From Dyella halodurans (GTDB lineage: Bacteria; Pseudomonadota; Gammaproteobacteria; Xanthomonadales; Rhodanobacteraceae), in contig NZ_JAPDPF010000001.1 of the NCBI RefSeq assembly GCF_026283925.1, positions 620,001-684,000 on the forward strand: a stretch of DNA of 64,000 nt, in the 5' to 3' direction. The notes beneath the pieces were generated by a model. It did no database searches. It was not told the DNA's origin and was given only the letters and a program-made list of their open reading frames with translations. Of this stretch, positions 27,201 through 42,200 are shown in pieces; position 1 is the first letter of the stretch, and each line of letters starts with the position of its first letter. The translations under genes and the position numbers were made by a program.

Positions 27201-30200
27201 GCATCCAGGGCATGGTTGCGCTGACCGACGTCAGCGACCAGACGCACGCGAGCGTGAGCGGAAGCGACGACGTCAATGCGGCGGCACTGAACGTCGATGC
27301 CGTCAATCCGCTGATGGTGTGGTCGCTGTCGGGCGCACTGGCGATGTCCAGCGGTGCCGGCATCGGCATCAGCGTGGGTATCAACGACGTCAGCACCAAC
27401 ACGCTGGCGATCATCGGCAACAACAGCAAGGACGAAACGCCAGCGTCTGGCAGCGCGCCGGTTGAAGCCGGCGGCACCATCAGCGTGGGCAGTCTTGGCC
27501 TGCAGGCCACCACCAGTGGCGAGGCGGGCGCGCTCAGCGTCGCCGGCTCCAACATATCGGACGCACCCAACAAGGACACGGGCAGCGGTTCTGGCGACTC
27601 GGCCGCGCAGAACGCGTCGGGCTCCGGCTCGGGCGCGGCGCCAGGTGCTGGCCTGATCTCGATGCTGAAGAGTGTCAGCTCGCTGGCGGACACGCTGCGC
27701 GGCGGCACCGACAAGTTCCAGGCCGCGTTGGCCAAGGTCGACGAACTGACTGGCGGGACGGTCAGTGACAGCGGCAGCGTGGGCAACGCGGCAAGCAGCG
27801 CCGGCTCGTTGCTCGACAAGGCCAGCAGCGCTTTGAGCGCAGCCACCAGCGGCGCTACCGGCTTGCAGACCATCGCCGGCAAGCTGTCTTCGCTCGGCAG
27901 CAGCTCCGGCAGCAGCTCGAGCTCAGGCTCAAGTTCCAGCTCCAGCAGCGCCTCCTTCGGCATCGGCATCTCCGGTGCGGCCGGCGTCAACCTGGCCCAG
28001 CTGGGCACGACGGCTGTGCTGGATGGCGTAACCGTCACCAACTTCTCGGGCGATGCCAGCGAGAACACGGTGAACCTCGTTGCGCTCAACAATGCCCAGC
28101 TCTACAGCGTGGCTGGCGGTGCGGCGCTCAGCCGAACCAGCAACAGTTCGGGCGGCGGTGACCTCGCTGGCGCCGTGGCCTATTCCAGCGTGGGTGACAC
28201 CACGCTGGCGACGCTCGGCGACACGGGCACCAGCGTGGCCACCCACGTCAGTGCAGGCAGCGTCGTGGTGCAAGCGCTGGATAACAGCCAACAAATCGAT
28301 GCCGGCGTCGGCGTTGCGGCGCAGATCGGCGGCAGTGGTTCCACCACCACCGTGGCCGGTTCGGTGTCGATCGCCTCGTCGCAGAACCAGACCACGGCGC
28401 AGATCAGTGAAAGCAGCGTCACCGGCGACAGCGGCTCGACCGATGCGGTCCAGGTCACCGCCTACGACGCTTCGCTGATCGGCATTGGTGCGGGTGGGTT
28501 CGGACTCAACACCAGCAGTGGCGACAGCGTCAACGGTGCGCTGAGCCTGACTTACGCAAGTATCGGTAACGACACCAGCGCATCGGTGTCCGGGGCGTCG
28601 ATCAGCGGTTACAACAGCTTTTCGCTGAACGCGCTGAACGGTTCGATGATCGTCGCGGCTGCAGCCACCGGTAGCGTCAGTACGAGCGAGAACAGCAATA
28701 GCCTGACCGGCGCGATCATCGTCAACAAGATCGCCGACAGCACCACGGCGACTATCAATGGTGGTTCCACGGTCGGCGTGGCCGGCGGCCTTTCGGTGAA
28801 CGCGCAGGCTCTCTCACCCGACGCCTCCTCGTTGACCTCGCTGGGTCTGCCCGCGGCGTTCGGCGAGTCGGCCAGCAGCTATTACGATTTCAGCGGTGGT
28901 CAGCTGACGCCCGTCATCAGCAATGCGAGCAATGCGGGCGCCAATGCCAGCAGCACGGCGAACAGCGATGCCGGCTCGAGCAGCACAAGCAGCAGTAGCA
29001 GCACAGGCAGTGGCAACTCGGCGGGGTGGGGAAGCTCGATCATTGCCGCAGCCGGCGACCTCGGTGTCAGCGGAAACAACGTCGGGGTGTCGTTCGAATA
29101 CAGCCAGATCGCCAACGTGCATCAGGTTGATATCGACAACGCCACGCTGAATGTGGACAACGGTGCGATCAGCCTCAACGCGCAGGACAACACGCGCATC
29201 ATCGGCGTGGCCGCCGGCCTGGGCGTGGCCACGGGACAGTTCGCCGGGATGGGCAGCGTCGCCTACAACAGCATCGCCAACACGGACAGCGTCGTGCTGG
29301 GTGCGGTGGGCAACCAGACGGCGCTTACCGCGCAGAACATTGGCGCCACGGCTCAGGACCAGTCCGCCATCTACACCCTTGCCGGGGCCGCGGCCATCAG
29401 CACCGGTACGGCCGCCGTGGGTGCTGCCGTGGCTTACAACAACATCGGCAACACGTTGCAGGCCACGGCGACAGACGTCGCCTTCACTCTCAATGCCAGC
29501 GGCAGCACGCAGGGCGTCAGCCTGCAGGCGCAGAACAAGGCTTCCATCATGGCCGGTGCAGTGGCCGCCGGCGTCAGCACGGGCGACGCCGGAGTAGCGG
29601 TGTCGTTTGGCTGGAACCAGACCGGCAACGACACTACCGCCAGCCTGACCGGTGGTTCGGTGACGGGGCCGGCAGGTACGTCCGCCGGCAGTTATGCCGG
29701 CTTGCTCGATATCGCCGCGACAGACAGTGCCACCATCCAGGCCTTGTCCGGCGCGGTGGGCTTCAGCAGCAGCGCCGCGGCGACGGCGGCCGTCAGTGTG
29801 CAGGAGATCGGCGATAGCACACAGGCATCGCTGCAGGATGCGTCCATCGCCATCGGCAACGTGACCGTCAATGCCGCCACCACGGCGAAGGAACAGTCGA
29901 TCGCGCTGGGCGTGGCGGCGGGCGGCGATGGCGCCGGCACCGGATCGGTGGCCTACAACTGCATCGGCAACGGTCTGGCCAGCGGCAACTGCCAGGACAG
30001 CAGCGTACCCAACGGCAGCGCGGTGGCCGGAACCATGGCCTCCGTCAGCGGTATCGGCAACGGTAGCGGCGGGCCAGCGGTCATCAGCAACGCGCTGACA
30101 GTCAGTGCAACCGACAGCAGCACGATCCAGACGCTGGCCGTAGGTGCGGCCGGTGGTGGTGACCTCGGCATTGGCGCGTCGGTGGCCGTCAGCGACATCG

Positions 30201-33200
30201 GCACGGCCACCTCGGCAACGATAGGCACGGCCAACACGACGCTGACCCAACTGGACGTGGGCAATAGCACCCAAGTCCAAGCTACCTCCGCTGCACAGAT
30301 CGAATCGCTGGCGGTGGGCGCCGCGGTCAGCGGCACGGTTTCGCTGGCCGGTTCCAGTTCGACCAACCTGATCGACAACAGCGTCAACGCCGGCATGACC
30401 AACGTGTCGACCGGCGCCACCACCGACCCGTCCACGTTCGCCAGCCAGAACGCCACCACCATCACGGCCTTGAACGGGGCACAGATCAGCTCGCTGGCCG
30501 GTGCGGTGGCCGGTGGCGACGTGGCGGCGGGCGCTGCGGTGGCCGTCAACGACATCGCCACGCAGACCACGGCGGCGTTCGATGGCAGCGGTGGCGGTAC
30601 CAGCGGTGCCAACGCCAGCCCGTCCTCCTGGTACCAGGTCGGATCGCTGACAGTGCAGGCCGGCGCTGTCGATCCGGGCACGGCGAGCGGCCTGCCCGGC
30701 AGCCTGACCCAGTCGGACAGCAATGACGCCAATATCCAGACCATTGCGGTGGCGGGCGCGCTCGCCAGCGGAGTGGCGCTGTCAGGCTCGGTGGCGGTCA
30801 ACCAGATCACCGGTGGCACCAAGGCTTATATCGACCAGAACGCAGGCGTCGTTGCCAACGACAGCATCGGAGTGCTGGCCAGCAGCAGCCAGGGCATCAA
30901 TGTGTTTGCCGGTTCCGCTTCGCTGAGCGGCTCCATCGCCGCCGGTGCGGGCGTGGTCGTCAATACGCTCGGCAGCAACACCCAGGCCTACATCGACAAC
31001 AGTGACGTCACGGCGTATGCGAACGGCACGGGCCTGTCCGTCACTGACGGCACGCCGGCCAACCTGGGCAGCCTCAATGCCGGGATGGACGTCACCGGTT
31101 CCACCAGCGACATCTTCACGGTGTTCAAGGGCGGCGCCACCAGCGTCGCCAGCAACAGTGGGGCCGGTGCACCCGACCTGCACAGCAGCACCACGACGAT
31201 CACCGGCGTGGCGGTCAACGCGAGCAACCAGCAGCATGTCGTCACGCTCAGTCTTGGCCTTGCCGCTGGCGAGGGCGTGGCCGGTACGGCCGAAGTGGGC
31301 GTCAATGAAATCGGTGGTAGCACCGGTGCCTACATCGGCAATGATTCGCTGATCAACCAGGTCGCGCCCACCGCGGTCACGACGAATGGTTCCAGCTCCA
31401 CCCAGGCCGGCAGTACGGAGTCGTCGGACCAGTCGGTCAGCAGCACGCAGCAGGTCAATGTCGGCGCGTACAGTGCGCAGTACGCGGCCAACTACCTGGC
31501 CACCGGCGCGGGGACATCAGGTGCGGTGGCCATCAGTGCCGCCACGCCGGTCAACACCTTTGACGGTGCCACGCAGGCGTACATCGCCGACTCCATCGTC
31601 GGCTCCAACGCCTCCAGCCTGGGCACGCAGGTCGCGGCGAACAGCTACCAATGGTCGCTCAACGATGTCGGTAGTGCCGACGTCAGCACGGGAGTGGCTG
31701 CCAGCCTGTCAGGCGCGGTGTCGCTGTTCAAGGCGAGTACCGACGCCTACGTCAGTGGCGGCAGCATCACCGCCAACAATTTCAGCGTGCTGGCCAACTC
31801 GGCCATCCAGAGCGCGCAGGTCGGCGGTGCGCTGGCCGTGGCCATCAACGAGGAAAGCGCCGCCGGCAGCGGCATGGCGCTGGTCAACATCGACAATGCC
31901 GAAACCTCGGCGCGCGTACTGGGCGGTGCCTCGATCAACGACGCCGGCGACGCCACCGTGCAGGCCACCTCCAGCGACGTGTCGCAGGCGTTGGCTGCCC
32001 AGCTCGCGGCGGGTACGGATGCTGGCCTGGTGGGCACGGTGGCGGTCAACGTGCTCGGCAACAGCACGAACGCCTCGGTCGCCGGCAGCAGCATGATCGT
32101 GGGTGGCACGCTCAACGTGACGGCGGCGGATGCACAGACGGTCAACGACGTGATCGGCGGCGTGGGTGTCGGCGCGGTGGGCCTGGCTGGCGGCGTCAAC
32201 GTCACCTTGCTGCAAACCCAGGTCGGCGCAGACATCAACGACAGCGGCATCACCAATACCGGCTACTCCGCCGGAGGCGTGAATGTGGGCGCGAGCTCCA
32301 CGCGCAACGTCGACAATGCCACCGGCAGCGGTGCCGGCGGCATTGCCGGCATAGGCGTCTCGGTAGGCGTGCTGGTGGCCGGCAGCGGCAGCGGCATCGC
32401 CACGGGCAGCAATACCAGCATGCTCGGCAACAGCTCCAGCAACAGCAGTGGTGATCGTCAGGCGGACCTGTACGACATCGGTCAATCGGGCAGCAGCGGC
32501 GTGCTCGACGCGGGCAGTACGTACGGCAACCTCGGTGCCGGCGGCGTCAGCCAGATCAACAGCGGGGCGAGCTATGGCAGCAGCTGGAGCACGGCGCTGG
32601 CGGCCGGCACCACGGATGGCATTTCGGCGGGCATCACCGGCGGCAGCACGGTGGCCAGCAGCAGCAACGTCAACATTGCCGCGGCGGCCAACGCCGCTAC
32701 CTCGAACACGGCCGGTGTAGGGGCGGGCGGCGTGGCGGCGGTGGGCGTGTCGGTGGCGTCCACCTCGCTGGACAGCCAGGTGAGTGCCGTGCTCGACAGC
32801 CAGAGTGCGATCACCCAGGCCCGCAACGTCACCATCCAGGCCGGCGTGGGCAACGCCAAGGACGCCAGTGGCAACACGCTCACCGCGGCATCCACGGCGG
32901 TGTCCACCGGCTCGTCGGCCGGCAACGTGACGGTCGGCGCGCTGGGCGTCAACGTGGCCGTGGCCGAAAGCAGCATCAACGACAACGTGTTGGCCGGCAG
33001 CGCGGGCCAGATCAGCGGACTCCAGCAACAGGGCACGCTCACCATCCAGGCGGGCGACAGCAGCACGGCCTCGGCCGGCAACAACAATCCCAACGTCACC
33101 GTGGGCCTGGCGCTCGCCGCCGGCACGATGGTGGATACGGCGACGCGCGATAGCAGTATCAGCGCGTTGCTGGGCGCTGGCTCCACCACGCGCAACTTCA

Positions 33201-36200
33201 GTGCGGTGACGATCAGCGCCTCCGATACCGGCAGCGTGACCGCGCAGGGCGTGGCGGATACCGCCGGCATCCTGTCCGGCGACGGCGCGGACATCACCGC
33301 CCGCGACATCGGCACCGCCAGCGGCAGCATCGGCGTGTACACGCTGGCCAACAGTGCGGGGCCAGTTACCACGCTGTCGGACGTGGGCGTTACCAGCGTT
33401 ACCGCCAATGCCGCACCGACCTTGTCGGCCAGCGCCCAGACCACCACCATCGGCGTGGGCGTTTCGATTGGCGTGAACACCGTCAATGCCAGCGCGGCAC
33501 TCACCAGCAGCGCCGTGGTGGGTTCGTCCAGCTCCGATGTGCAGTTCACCAACGCGCCGACCGGCAGCGCGCTCAACGTGACGAGCGATTTCGCGCCGAC
33601 GCTCTCTGCCTCTTCCACCGGCAACAGCGGCGGCATCGTTGCCGCCGAAGCCTCCGACGCCACCGCCAGCAGCAGCGGCACCAACCGTGCCGAAATCGGC
33701 AGCGGTGTCATGCTGCCGCTGCTCGGCAGCGTGTCGATACTGGCCGAAAGCACGCCGGTGGCCTCGGCCAATGCCAACGGCGTCGTCGCCGGCGGTTTCA
33801 TCGGCGGCGGTTTCAACGCCAACGCCAGTTCCGACGAAACCACCACTGCGTCGCTGGATGGCAGCCAGGCCAATGTGAGCGAGAGCATCAGGAACGCCAC
33901 CACTGGCGTGACCTATGCGGGTGCCACCGAGCTGACCAGCCTTGGCATCGTTGCCGAAAGCACCGACACCAACAACGCCTATGTCGAATCGGGCAGCGGC
34001 GAGTTGGTTGGCGGCGTGGCTGCCACGGCCACGACGACCGCGCTGTCCACCTCCAGCGCGACGCTGGGCGCGGACCAGTACCTGACGATGGGCGGCGAAT
34101 TCAACCTTGTCGCCAACACGCAATACATTTACGGCGTCACCGCCGATTCGAGCAACGGTGCGGTGATCGGCGGTAGCGGCGCCTATGCCAGCAACGTCGC
34201 CGGCACCACGGGCACCACGGCTGCGGCGAGCATTGGCATCAACACAGCGGTGGTGTCAGGCGGCAACCTCAACGTGCTTGCCGACACCGGGATGAGCGCC
34301 GACGCAAGCAACGGCGGCGCCACCAGCGGTGCGGGCGGCTTGTTCGTGGGCACGGCCGCCGAGGTGGACAACACGTTCCTCGCCAACAACGCCGCGCACA
34401 TCGGCAACGGCGATTACCTCGCCACCTACGGTTACGACACGCCCAGCACGTTGAGCAGCATCAACGTGATTGCCGACAGCACCATCCAAAACGTGCAGGA
34501 TCAGGCCAGCATCACCATCGGTGGCGCGGTGCCGGTTGCCAACCCCAGCACTTACTTTACGGGCACGGTAGGCAACGCCATCGATATCGATGGCAACAGC
34601 ACCTTGACCAGCTACGTCGTCAACATCGGCACCTACGCCATGCTTGGGGCGATGAACACGGCGATCGGCAATTCGTACGGACTTGATGGCGTTGCCTCGG
34701 CCAAGTCCACCACCAACCTCACCGCCAATCAGTCGGTCAACGTCGGTACCGACGGCAATGGCACCGTGTCCATTGCCAGCATGGACGACAGCTACGTGCT
34801 GGCTGGCGAGGATTTCGGCAACGGCAGTCTGGCCACGGAACTGAATGCTCAGCCGGTGGCACAGGCTTACGTGCGCGGGCTCATCGCCATTCCCGTGGCT
34901 TCGGCCACGGCCAATGTCTTGAGCAATGCTACGCTGACACTGGGTGCGGGCAGTTCGGTCACCAGCGATGGCGACGTGAATATCGGCAGCATCGACGGCA
35001 CGCTCACTGCCCACCCCGACAGCGAGGGCCACGGCTACGAGCTTGGCTTCATTCCGGTAACCAACAGCAACAACAGCACCAGCGTCAGCGGCAGCGCCAG
35101 CACCGTCATCAACGGCAGCGTGGTGGCAGGCACCGGTGGCGACTTGCTGATCAACATCGACGCCAACGGCAATCTCACCAGCAATGCCATCGCCTATGCC
35201 GTGGATACCGGCAGCGGTTTCACCACCGCCAGCGGTACGATTGGCGGCACGCCGAGCGCCGTCACGTTCGCCGCGCAATGGGTCAACAACTACAACGAAA
35301 CGGATCCGGGCTCGGCGGGTAGCGTGACGGCGTGGGAGTTCGGCGGTTCGGCGAGCGACATCCTGGGCGTACCGCTCAGCGTGCGCGGCGGCAACGTCTA
35401 TCTGTTCGGTGGCAACGGCACCAGCTCCAACATGGGCGGCATCAGCGGCAGCGGCTCGGTCACGGCCAACCCCGCGCCATCCATCACCATCGACAATGCC
35501 AGCACCGACACGCTGGCGCTGTCGGGCATCGACGTCAGCTTCGGCCTCAGCGGCACGGTGTATGAGAACAACGCCAGCACCAGCGGCACGACCAGCATCG
35601 GCGGCGTCCACATCACGCAGGCGCCCAGCGACGCGCAACCCAACATCACCATCGACAACTCCTACAACAACACGTTGTCGCCGGGGCAGAACACGCCGGA
35701 CATCATGGTCAACGGCCCCATCCAGGATTTCGGCGGCAACGTGAGCCTGAGCACCAGCGAAGGCTCGATCACGACGAATGGCATCTATGCCAATGACGTG
35801 TCGATCTATGCGCCGCGCGGCGACGTGACCTTCAATGCCAACCCGGCGTTCACCGGCGGCGATCCGGCTGGCGCACTGGACAGTTCGACAAGCTGGCTTT
35901 TCACCAACATCCTCGGGCCCGATTTCTTCAACACCGGCAGTGCCACGACCGGCTCCTGGGATGCGGACAAGGTGGCGGCGGCGATCATGGAGTCGGTGTA
36001 CGCGCCCGGCTCGACCAATACGGCAACGCTCAATGCCGCACTGATGACGTACGGCGGCGGCACGGTGGTGCCCTATTCGAACTTCCAGGGGACATACCAG
36101 GCCACACCGATCATCACGATCGGCAACTGTGCCGGATTCTCATACGGCGGCAGCACCTGCAACGGCTCCGGCACTGCCGGCATCGGTTATGGCGTGATCA

Positions 36201-39200
36201 GTGAGGGGCCTAGCGGCAATGACTACACGCCGATGGTGCCGTGGATCGCGCTTAGCGCGTCGGGCACCAATGTGCAGGGTGTCTCCAGCAGCTGGGGAAC
36301 CGGCCAGAAGATGCCCTCGTCGCAGTCGCAAACACTGACCGTGAATGCCGGTGCCAATGGCTACATCGATTTCGATTCGTCCTACACGGTGGGGCAGTCC
36401 GGTGTATGGACGGTGCAGACGCAAACGGGCCTCACCGATTTCCTCAGTGCCTATGCCAGCAACAAGGGCACGCCGCTCTATGCCTTCAATGCGGGCAACA
36501 GCAGCTACGCGGCGTACCAGGAGTCGGTGAGCAATGGCACGCTGGCGCTGACTGATGGCACCGGCAACACGCTGTACTACTACAACAGCAGCAACAGTTC
36601 GTATGAGCCCTTGCTGGGCCTGGTGCAGTCGGCCGGCTCCAGTCGGCTCATCGGCGCCAGTTACAACATCAACCAGAAGCAGGTCGACCTCAACAGCGTC
36701 GAGGCCACCGGCGGTGGCCAGGCCACGTTGATCGGCCATGTGGTGAGCACGGGCGGCGGCAGCATCACCGTCAACAGCGGCTATGGCGAAGTGTTGGTGG
36801 ACAACACCACCGGCCTGCCGCTGCAGGTGAACAACATCGACACCGGCAAGGCATCGCCGGGCATGGTCACCATCGAAGACTATTCGCAGTTGATCGGCAG
36901 TTCGAATGTGCCTACCACCACCTGGTACGTCAGCGTGGACGGCGGTGCGACGCAAACCTTCACCAACAACCCGAACGCCTACAACAGTGCGCAGAGCGGC
37001 GTGATATCGACGCTGGAAGCGGCATCGGGCGTGCCGAGCATCGTGCAGGCATCCAACACCAGCGGCGATGCCATCTATGCGTTGACGGAGAGTGGCGCGG
37101 CGCTGACCAGTTATGCCCCGGCTCAAGGCCAGTATTACAACTACAGCATGTCCGCCACGGTGTTCCGTCCGACCTCGGGATTGCCCGCCGCATACACCGG
37201 CTCGAGCACCAGCACGGACTGGTCGTTCTACAACGCCCAGACCGGCCAGGCCGAAAATGGCGATCAGGCGTGGACGCCGTATTCGTGGTTCTCCAACTCG
37301 GCCAATGTGACACTGAGCGGTGGCGCGCAATGGGCCGTGGGTATTTCCGGCAGCACGGGCAATCCCGTGCAGTCGACCTCCGTAGGCGGGTGGGCGGTCT
37401 TTCATGGATGCAGCGGTGGCCTGACGTCAGATTGCAACTACGGCACCAAGGCCACCGTGTATGACGACGATACGACCTGGTACTCCTCCAAGAACCCGGG
37501 TGGCTACGGTTCGGCCTGGAATTTCCTGTATCCCGATTACGGCCAGCTCAGCATCAACGTCACCCAATCAGCCTCGCTGCCGATCGCGGTGCAGTTCGCC
37601 ACCTCCACCACCAACCGCGTGGAGATCGACTCCAACGCCAACATCCTGCTCAACGGCGTCATCTCCAACACCAACAACCCGGTGCAAAACGGCAACACCG
37701 CCGCAGGCGTGTCGGCTACGCCGGATACGCTGCTGGTGGCCACCAACGGCGGCAACATTCTCAACACCAACCCGCAGCAGCAACTGATCTGGACGCATGA
37801 CCTGGCCATGATCGCCGAGGGCGGTGGCAGCATCGGCACGTCGTTCCGACCGATCAACGTGCAGATCACCGGTTACGGCAACACCGATACCGGCAACAGC
37901 GGCGTGGTCGATACCGGCAACGAAACCACAGTCGTGGCCGTGACCGACGGTTACACCAAAACCAGCGCAACATCGGGCGACGGTAACGACGGCAGCATCC
38001 ACCTCAATATCAATTCCGGCAGCAGCAACCAGCCGATCCTGGCAGTTGCCGGCGGCAAGGGCACGCAGGTTTTTGGCAACGTCGACATCACCAGCACGGG
38101 TTCGCTCGTGAGTACCCGCGGCCCGGGCGTGATGATTCCGGGCATGGCTTACCTGGGCTGCCTGCCGGCCGATATGGCCAGCGGTGGCGCCTGCACCGCG
38201 GATGCGACGGTGCAGGGCGCGATCGGCGGGCCGGAGGATATCGTCGGCGACGCGGTGAGCCTCACCAGCCAGTTGGGCAGCATTGTGGGCTCGCAGACCA
38301 TCAACGGCAGCCAGACCAGCGACCGGGCACTGATGGTGCAGACGCACTTCTCGGCCGGCTCGGTCGACGTGCTCAATCTCAACGCCGCTGGCGACATTGA
38401 TGTCGCCAACGATGCCGGCGACTACGAAGTAGGCAGCGTGGTTTCCCAGCATGGCAATGTGATCATGGATGCCGAGAAGGGCGGCATCTACGACGCCAGC
38501 TCGCTGTCCGCTTCGGCCACGCTCAACCCCACGCAGGAAGAAGCGCTCTGGCAGCGCTTCGGTCTGGTGTCGGTGGATACCAACGGCAACGCCATCAACG
38601 CGCCTACCGCGGTGGATCAGGCGATCACCAGCCAGGTGAACGCGGCTTACAGCGAATACATCGGCCTCATGGCCGAAGGCAGCTACAGCAACGGCAGCTT
38701 CACCTTCAACAAGACGCCGACGATGGGCTTGTTGCAGTCGTACTGGGCGCTGGTGGTGCAAGCCAGCAACGGCACGATCAGCGCTTCGGCCACGCCGGAC
38801 CAGACCGACGTGCAGAACTATCTGGCCAGCCGCATCACCAGCGACATCGCGGTGTTCGGTCAGTGGGTCAGCACTTCCAGCGCGAGCTGGAACACGCAGA
38901 GCGAATTCACCAACCCCGGCGGTGGCTATGTGTTTGCGCTCACTTCGGCGCAGCAACAGTCGCTGGCTTCGCAGGCGTGGAGTGAAAATGCCTTGCTGTA
39001 CAGCCTGAGCAGCGCCGGCATGCTCGCCGCACCCAGCACCAGCGGCGCGGGTTCGGGCCTCACCACCACCACGGTCGGCACCAACTTTACGCCCAACATC
39101 AGCGGTGTGAACGTGACGCTGCTGGCCAATGGCAAGAACAGTGGCCTGGGCCAGCTGGGTACGCCCATCACCATTGACGAAAGCGACCTGGCCACGCTCT

Positions 39201-42200
39201 ACAGCACGGGTACGCTCGTCAACACGCTCGACAACAGCAACAATCCGGGCGTGTTGCAGGCATTGGCCAGCGCCAACACGCCCGGCGACATCACGGTGTA
39301 CGACACCAACCACAACGTGATCAACGGCCAGCAACTGGCGCAGTTGGCGGCCAACGCCACCTTGTCCAGCGTGGGTGCCACGGCCGGCGGCACCACCATC
39401 GGTTCGATCGTGATCACGCAGATCGATCCGCTGTTCGTTCAGGTGACCGGCGATCTGGCTGGCAAGGCCAATGGCGCGGTTTACATCCAGGCACAGGGCA
39501 ACCTGGCACTGGCCACACAGCGACAGGGCGACCAGACCTTCCAGCTGACGGGCCTGACCTCCGGCCTGGACATGAACCTCACCGCCACCGGCGGCATCCA
39601 GGCCGATCCGGACACCACATACTCACTCAACGCCCCGGCGTTGCTGAGTGTCGGCGGCAACCTGACCATCGCGGCCAACAACAATGTCGGCTTCGACAGT
39701 TACGGTTTGGATGCACTGCCGGTCGCCATCGCGGGCACGCTCAACAAGGGCTCGGCCGGCGGCAACCTTGCGCTGGAACAAACCACCGGCGACCTGCTGG
39801 TGAACCAGGCCGTTGCCAACGACGACGTGCTGCTGCAATCGCGCAAAGGCAGCATCTACGCGATCAACAACGTCACCAGCGTCGCGGGCAATCAGATCAC
39901 GTTCGACGCCCTGGACAATGTCGCCTACAACAGCACGTCGACCACCACCACGCCCACGCTGGGCGCGATGTGGGTGCAAGAGACAGGCGGCAACCCGCTG
40001 CTCAAGGCCACGGCGACCTACGGCATCGTGGACATCGCCACGGACACCGGTGATCTCACCGTGGGCACGATCCAAAGCGCCGGCCAGATCACGCTGCTTT
40101 CCACGGTGGGCAGCCTCACCGCGCAGCAGTTGACCTCCAACGATGCCGGCGTCAACGCCACCGGCTATCTGGATGCCAGGTTCGACAACGTGCAGGCGGC
40201 AGGCGGCGTGGTGCTCAATGCCACCACCGGTGCGCTGACCACCACCGGCACCATCGCCAGCAGTGGCAAGCAAACCATTGGCAGCAGCAATGCCAACGAC
40301 GACGTGGACCTCAACGGTTCCACGGGCGTGACGATTGGCGGCGATGTCTCCACCGGCAACGGCAATATCAATGCCACGCTGACCAATCTCACGGGCACCG
40401 GTACGCTGGAATTCGGCCAAGGCGCTGCGCTGAGCGCGACCGGAGGCAACGTCGACGTGAGTGCCGCGCAAACCGGCGATGCCGTGCAAATGGACAGCGG
40501 CAGCAGCATCGCGGCGACCGGTATCGCAACGATTACTTCTGGCGGCAATGTCGTACTCGGCTTGGTGCAAAGCACCGATGCCAGCGATACCCCGTCCATC
40601 AGCATTACCGCCGCCGGCGGCATCCGGGGCAATGGCGGTCCGCTGAATGTCGAAGAACTCGCGGGCGGCAGCGTGTCGTTGCAATCGGTCAACGACATCG
40701 GCGGTGCACCGAATCCGCTGATCGTGAACATGAGTCCGGGCACGCTCGATGCCACCAGCACGCAAGGAAGTATCTACATAGATGCGCTCGGCAACCTCGA
40801 CGCGCAGAGCGTTCGCGCCAACGGCAACGTCGATCTCGCCGTCGCCGACGCGCTGGACTTCACTCAGATCACTGCGGGCGGCAACGCCACGCTCTCGGCG
40901 GCAACCATCGCCGGCAGTAACCTGACCGCCGGCGGCACCGTGCAAACCAACAGTACGGGCGCGACGACGCTGGGTACGGTCACGAGCGGCGGCGATCTAA
41001 CTGCCGCGGCTGGCACCAACCTGACCGCTGGCAGCTTGAACAGTGGCGGTAACGCCACGCTCACCGCGACCGCAGGCACGCTGCAAATCACCAACGCGCT
41101 GACCACGGCCGGCAACGCCACGCTGCAATCCGCGCTGGATGCCAATGTGGCCAATGCCAACATCGGCGGCAATCTGGCCATCGATAGCACCAACGGCACG
41201 GTGACACTGGCACAAGCCGTGGTGGGTGGGAGCAGCCAACTGGATGCGGGCAGCGATGTAAACGTCGGCAGCTTCCAGGGCGGCAACGGTCTGACGACGC
41301 AGTCGGGCGGTGCGACCACGCTGGGGGCCGTGACGCTTACGGGCGGCTCGCTGCAGAGCACGGCGGGCAGCACCCTTGCGGCGCAACAGGTGAACGTGCA
41401 GAACGGTAGCGCCACGCTGAGCTCTGGCGGTGACATGACGCTGGCGAATGTCAGCGCGGGTGCGGACCTCACGGCCAGCGCCGGTGCCAACCTGCAGGCA
41501 ACGACGCTGAAGGCCGGCAGTGCGACCACGCTTGATGCGGCCCAGGCGATGACCTTGGGCAGCGTGACTAGCGGTGGCGGTCTCAACGCCATGGCGGGTA
41601 CGAACCTGACTGCTGGCAGCTTGAACAGTGGCGGCAACGCCACGCTCACCGCGACCGCAGGCACGCTGCAAATCACCAACGCGCTGACCACTGCCGGCAA
41701 CGCCACGCTGCAATCCGCGCTGGATGCCAATGTGGCCAATGCCAACGTCGGCGGCAATCTGGCCATCGATAGCACCAACGGCACGGTGACACTGGCACAA
41801 GCCGTGGTGGGTGGCAGCAGCCAACTGGATGCGGGCAGCGATGTAAACGTCGGCAGCTTCCAGGGCGGCAACGGTCTGACGACGCAGTCGGGTGGTGCGA
41901 CCACGCTGGGGGCCGTGACGCTTACGGGCGGCTCGCTGCAGAGCACGGCGGGCAGCACCCTTGCGGCGCAACAGGTGAACGTGCAGAACGGTAGCGCCAC
42001 GCTGAGCTCTGGCGGTGACATGACGCTGGCGAATGTCAGCGCGGGTGCGGACCTCACGGCCAGCGCCGGTGCCAACCTGCAGGCAACGACGCTGAAGGCC
42101 GGCAGTGCGACCACGCTTGATGCGGCCCAGGCGATGACCTTGGGCAGCGTGACTAGCGGTGGCGGTCTCAACGCCATGGCGGGTACGAACCTGACTGCTG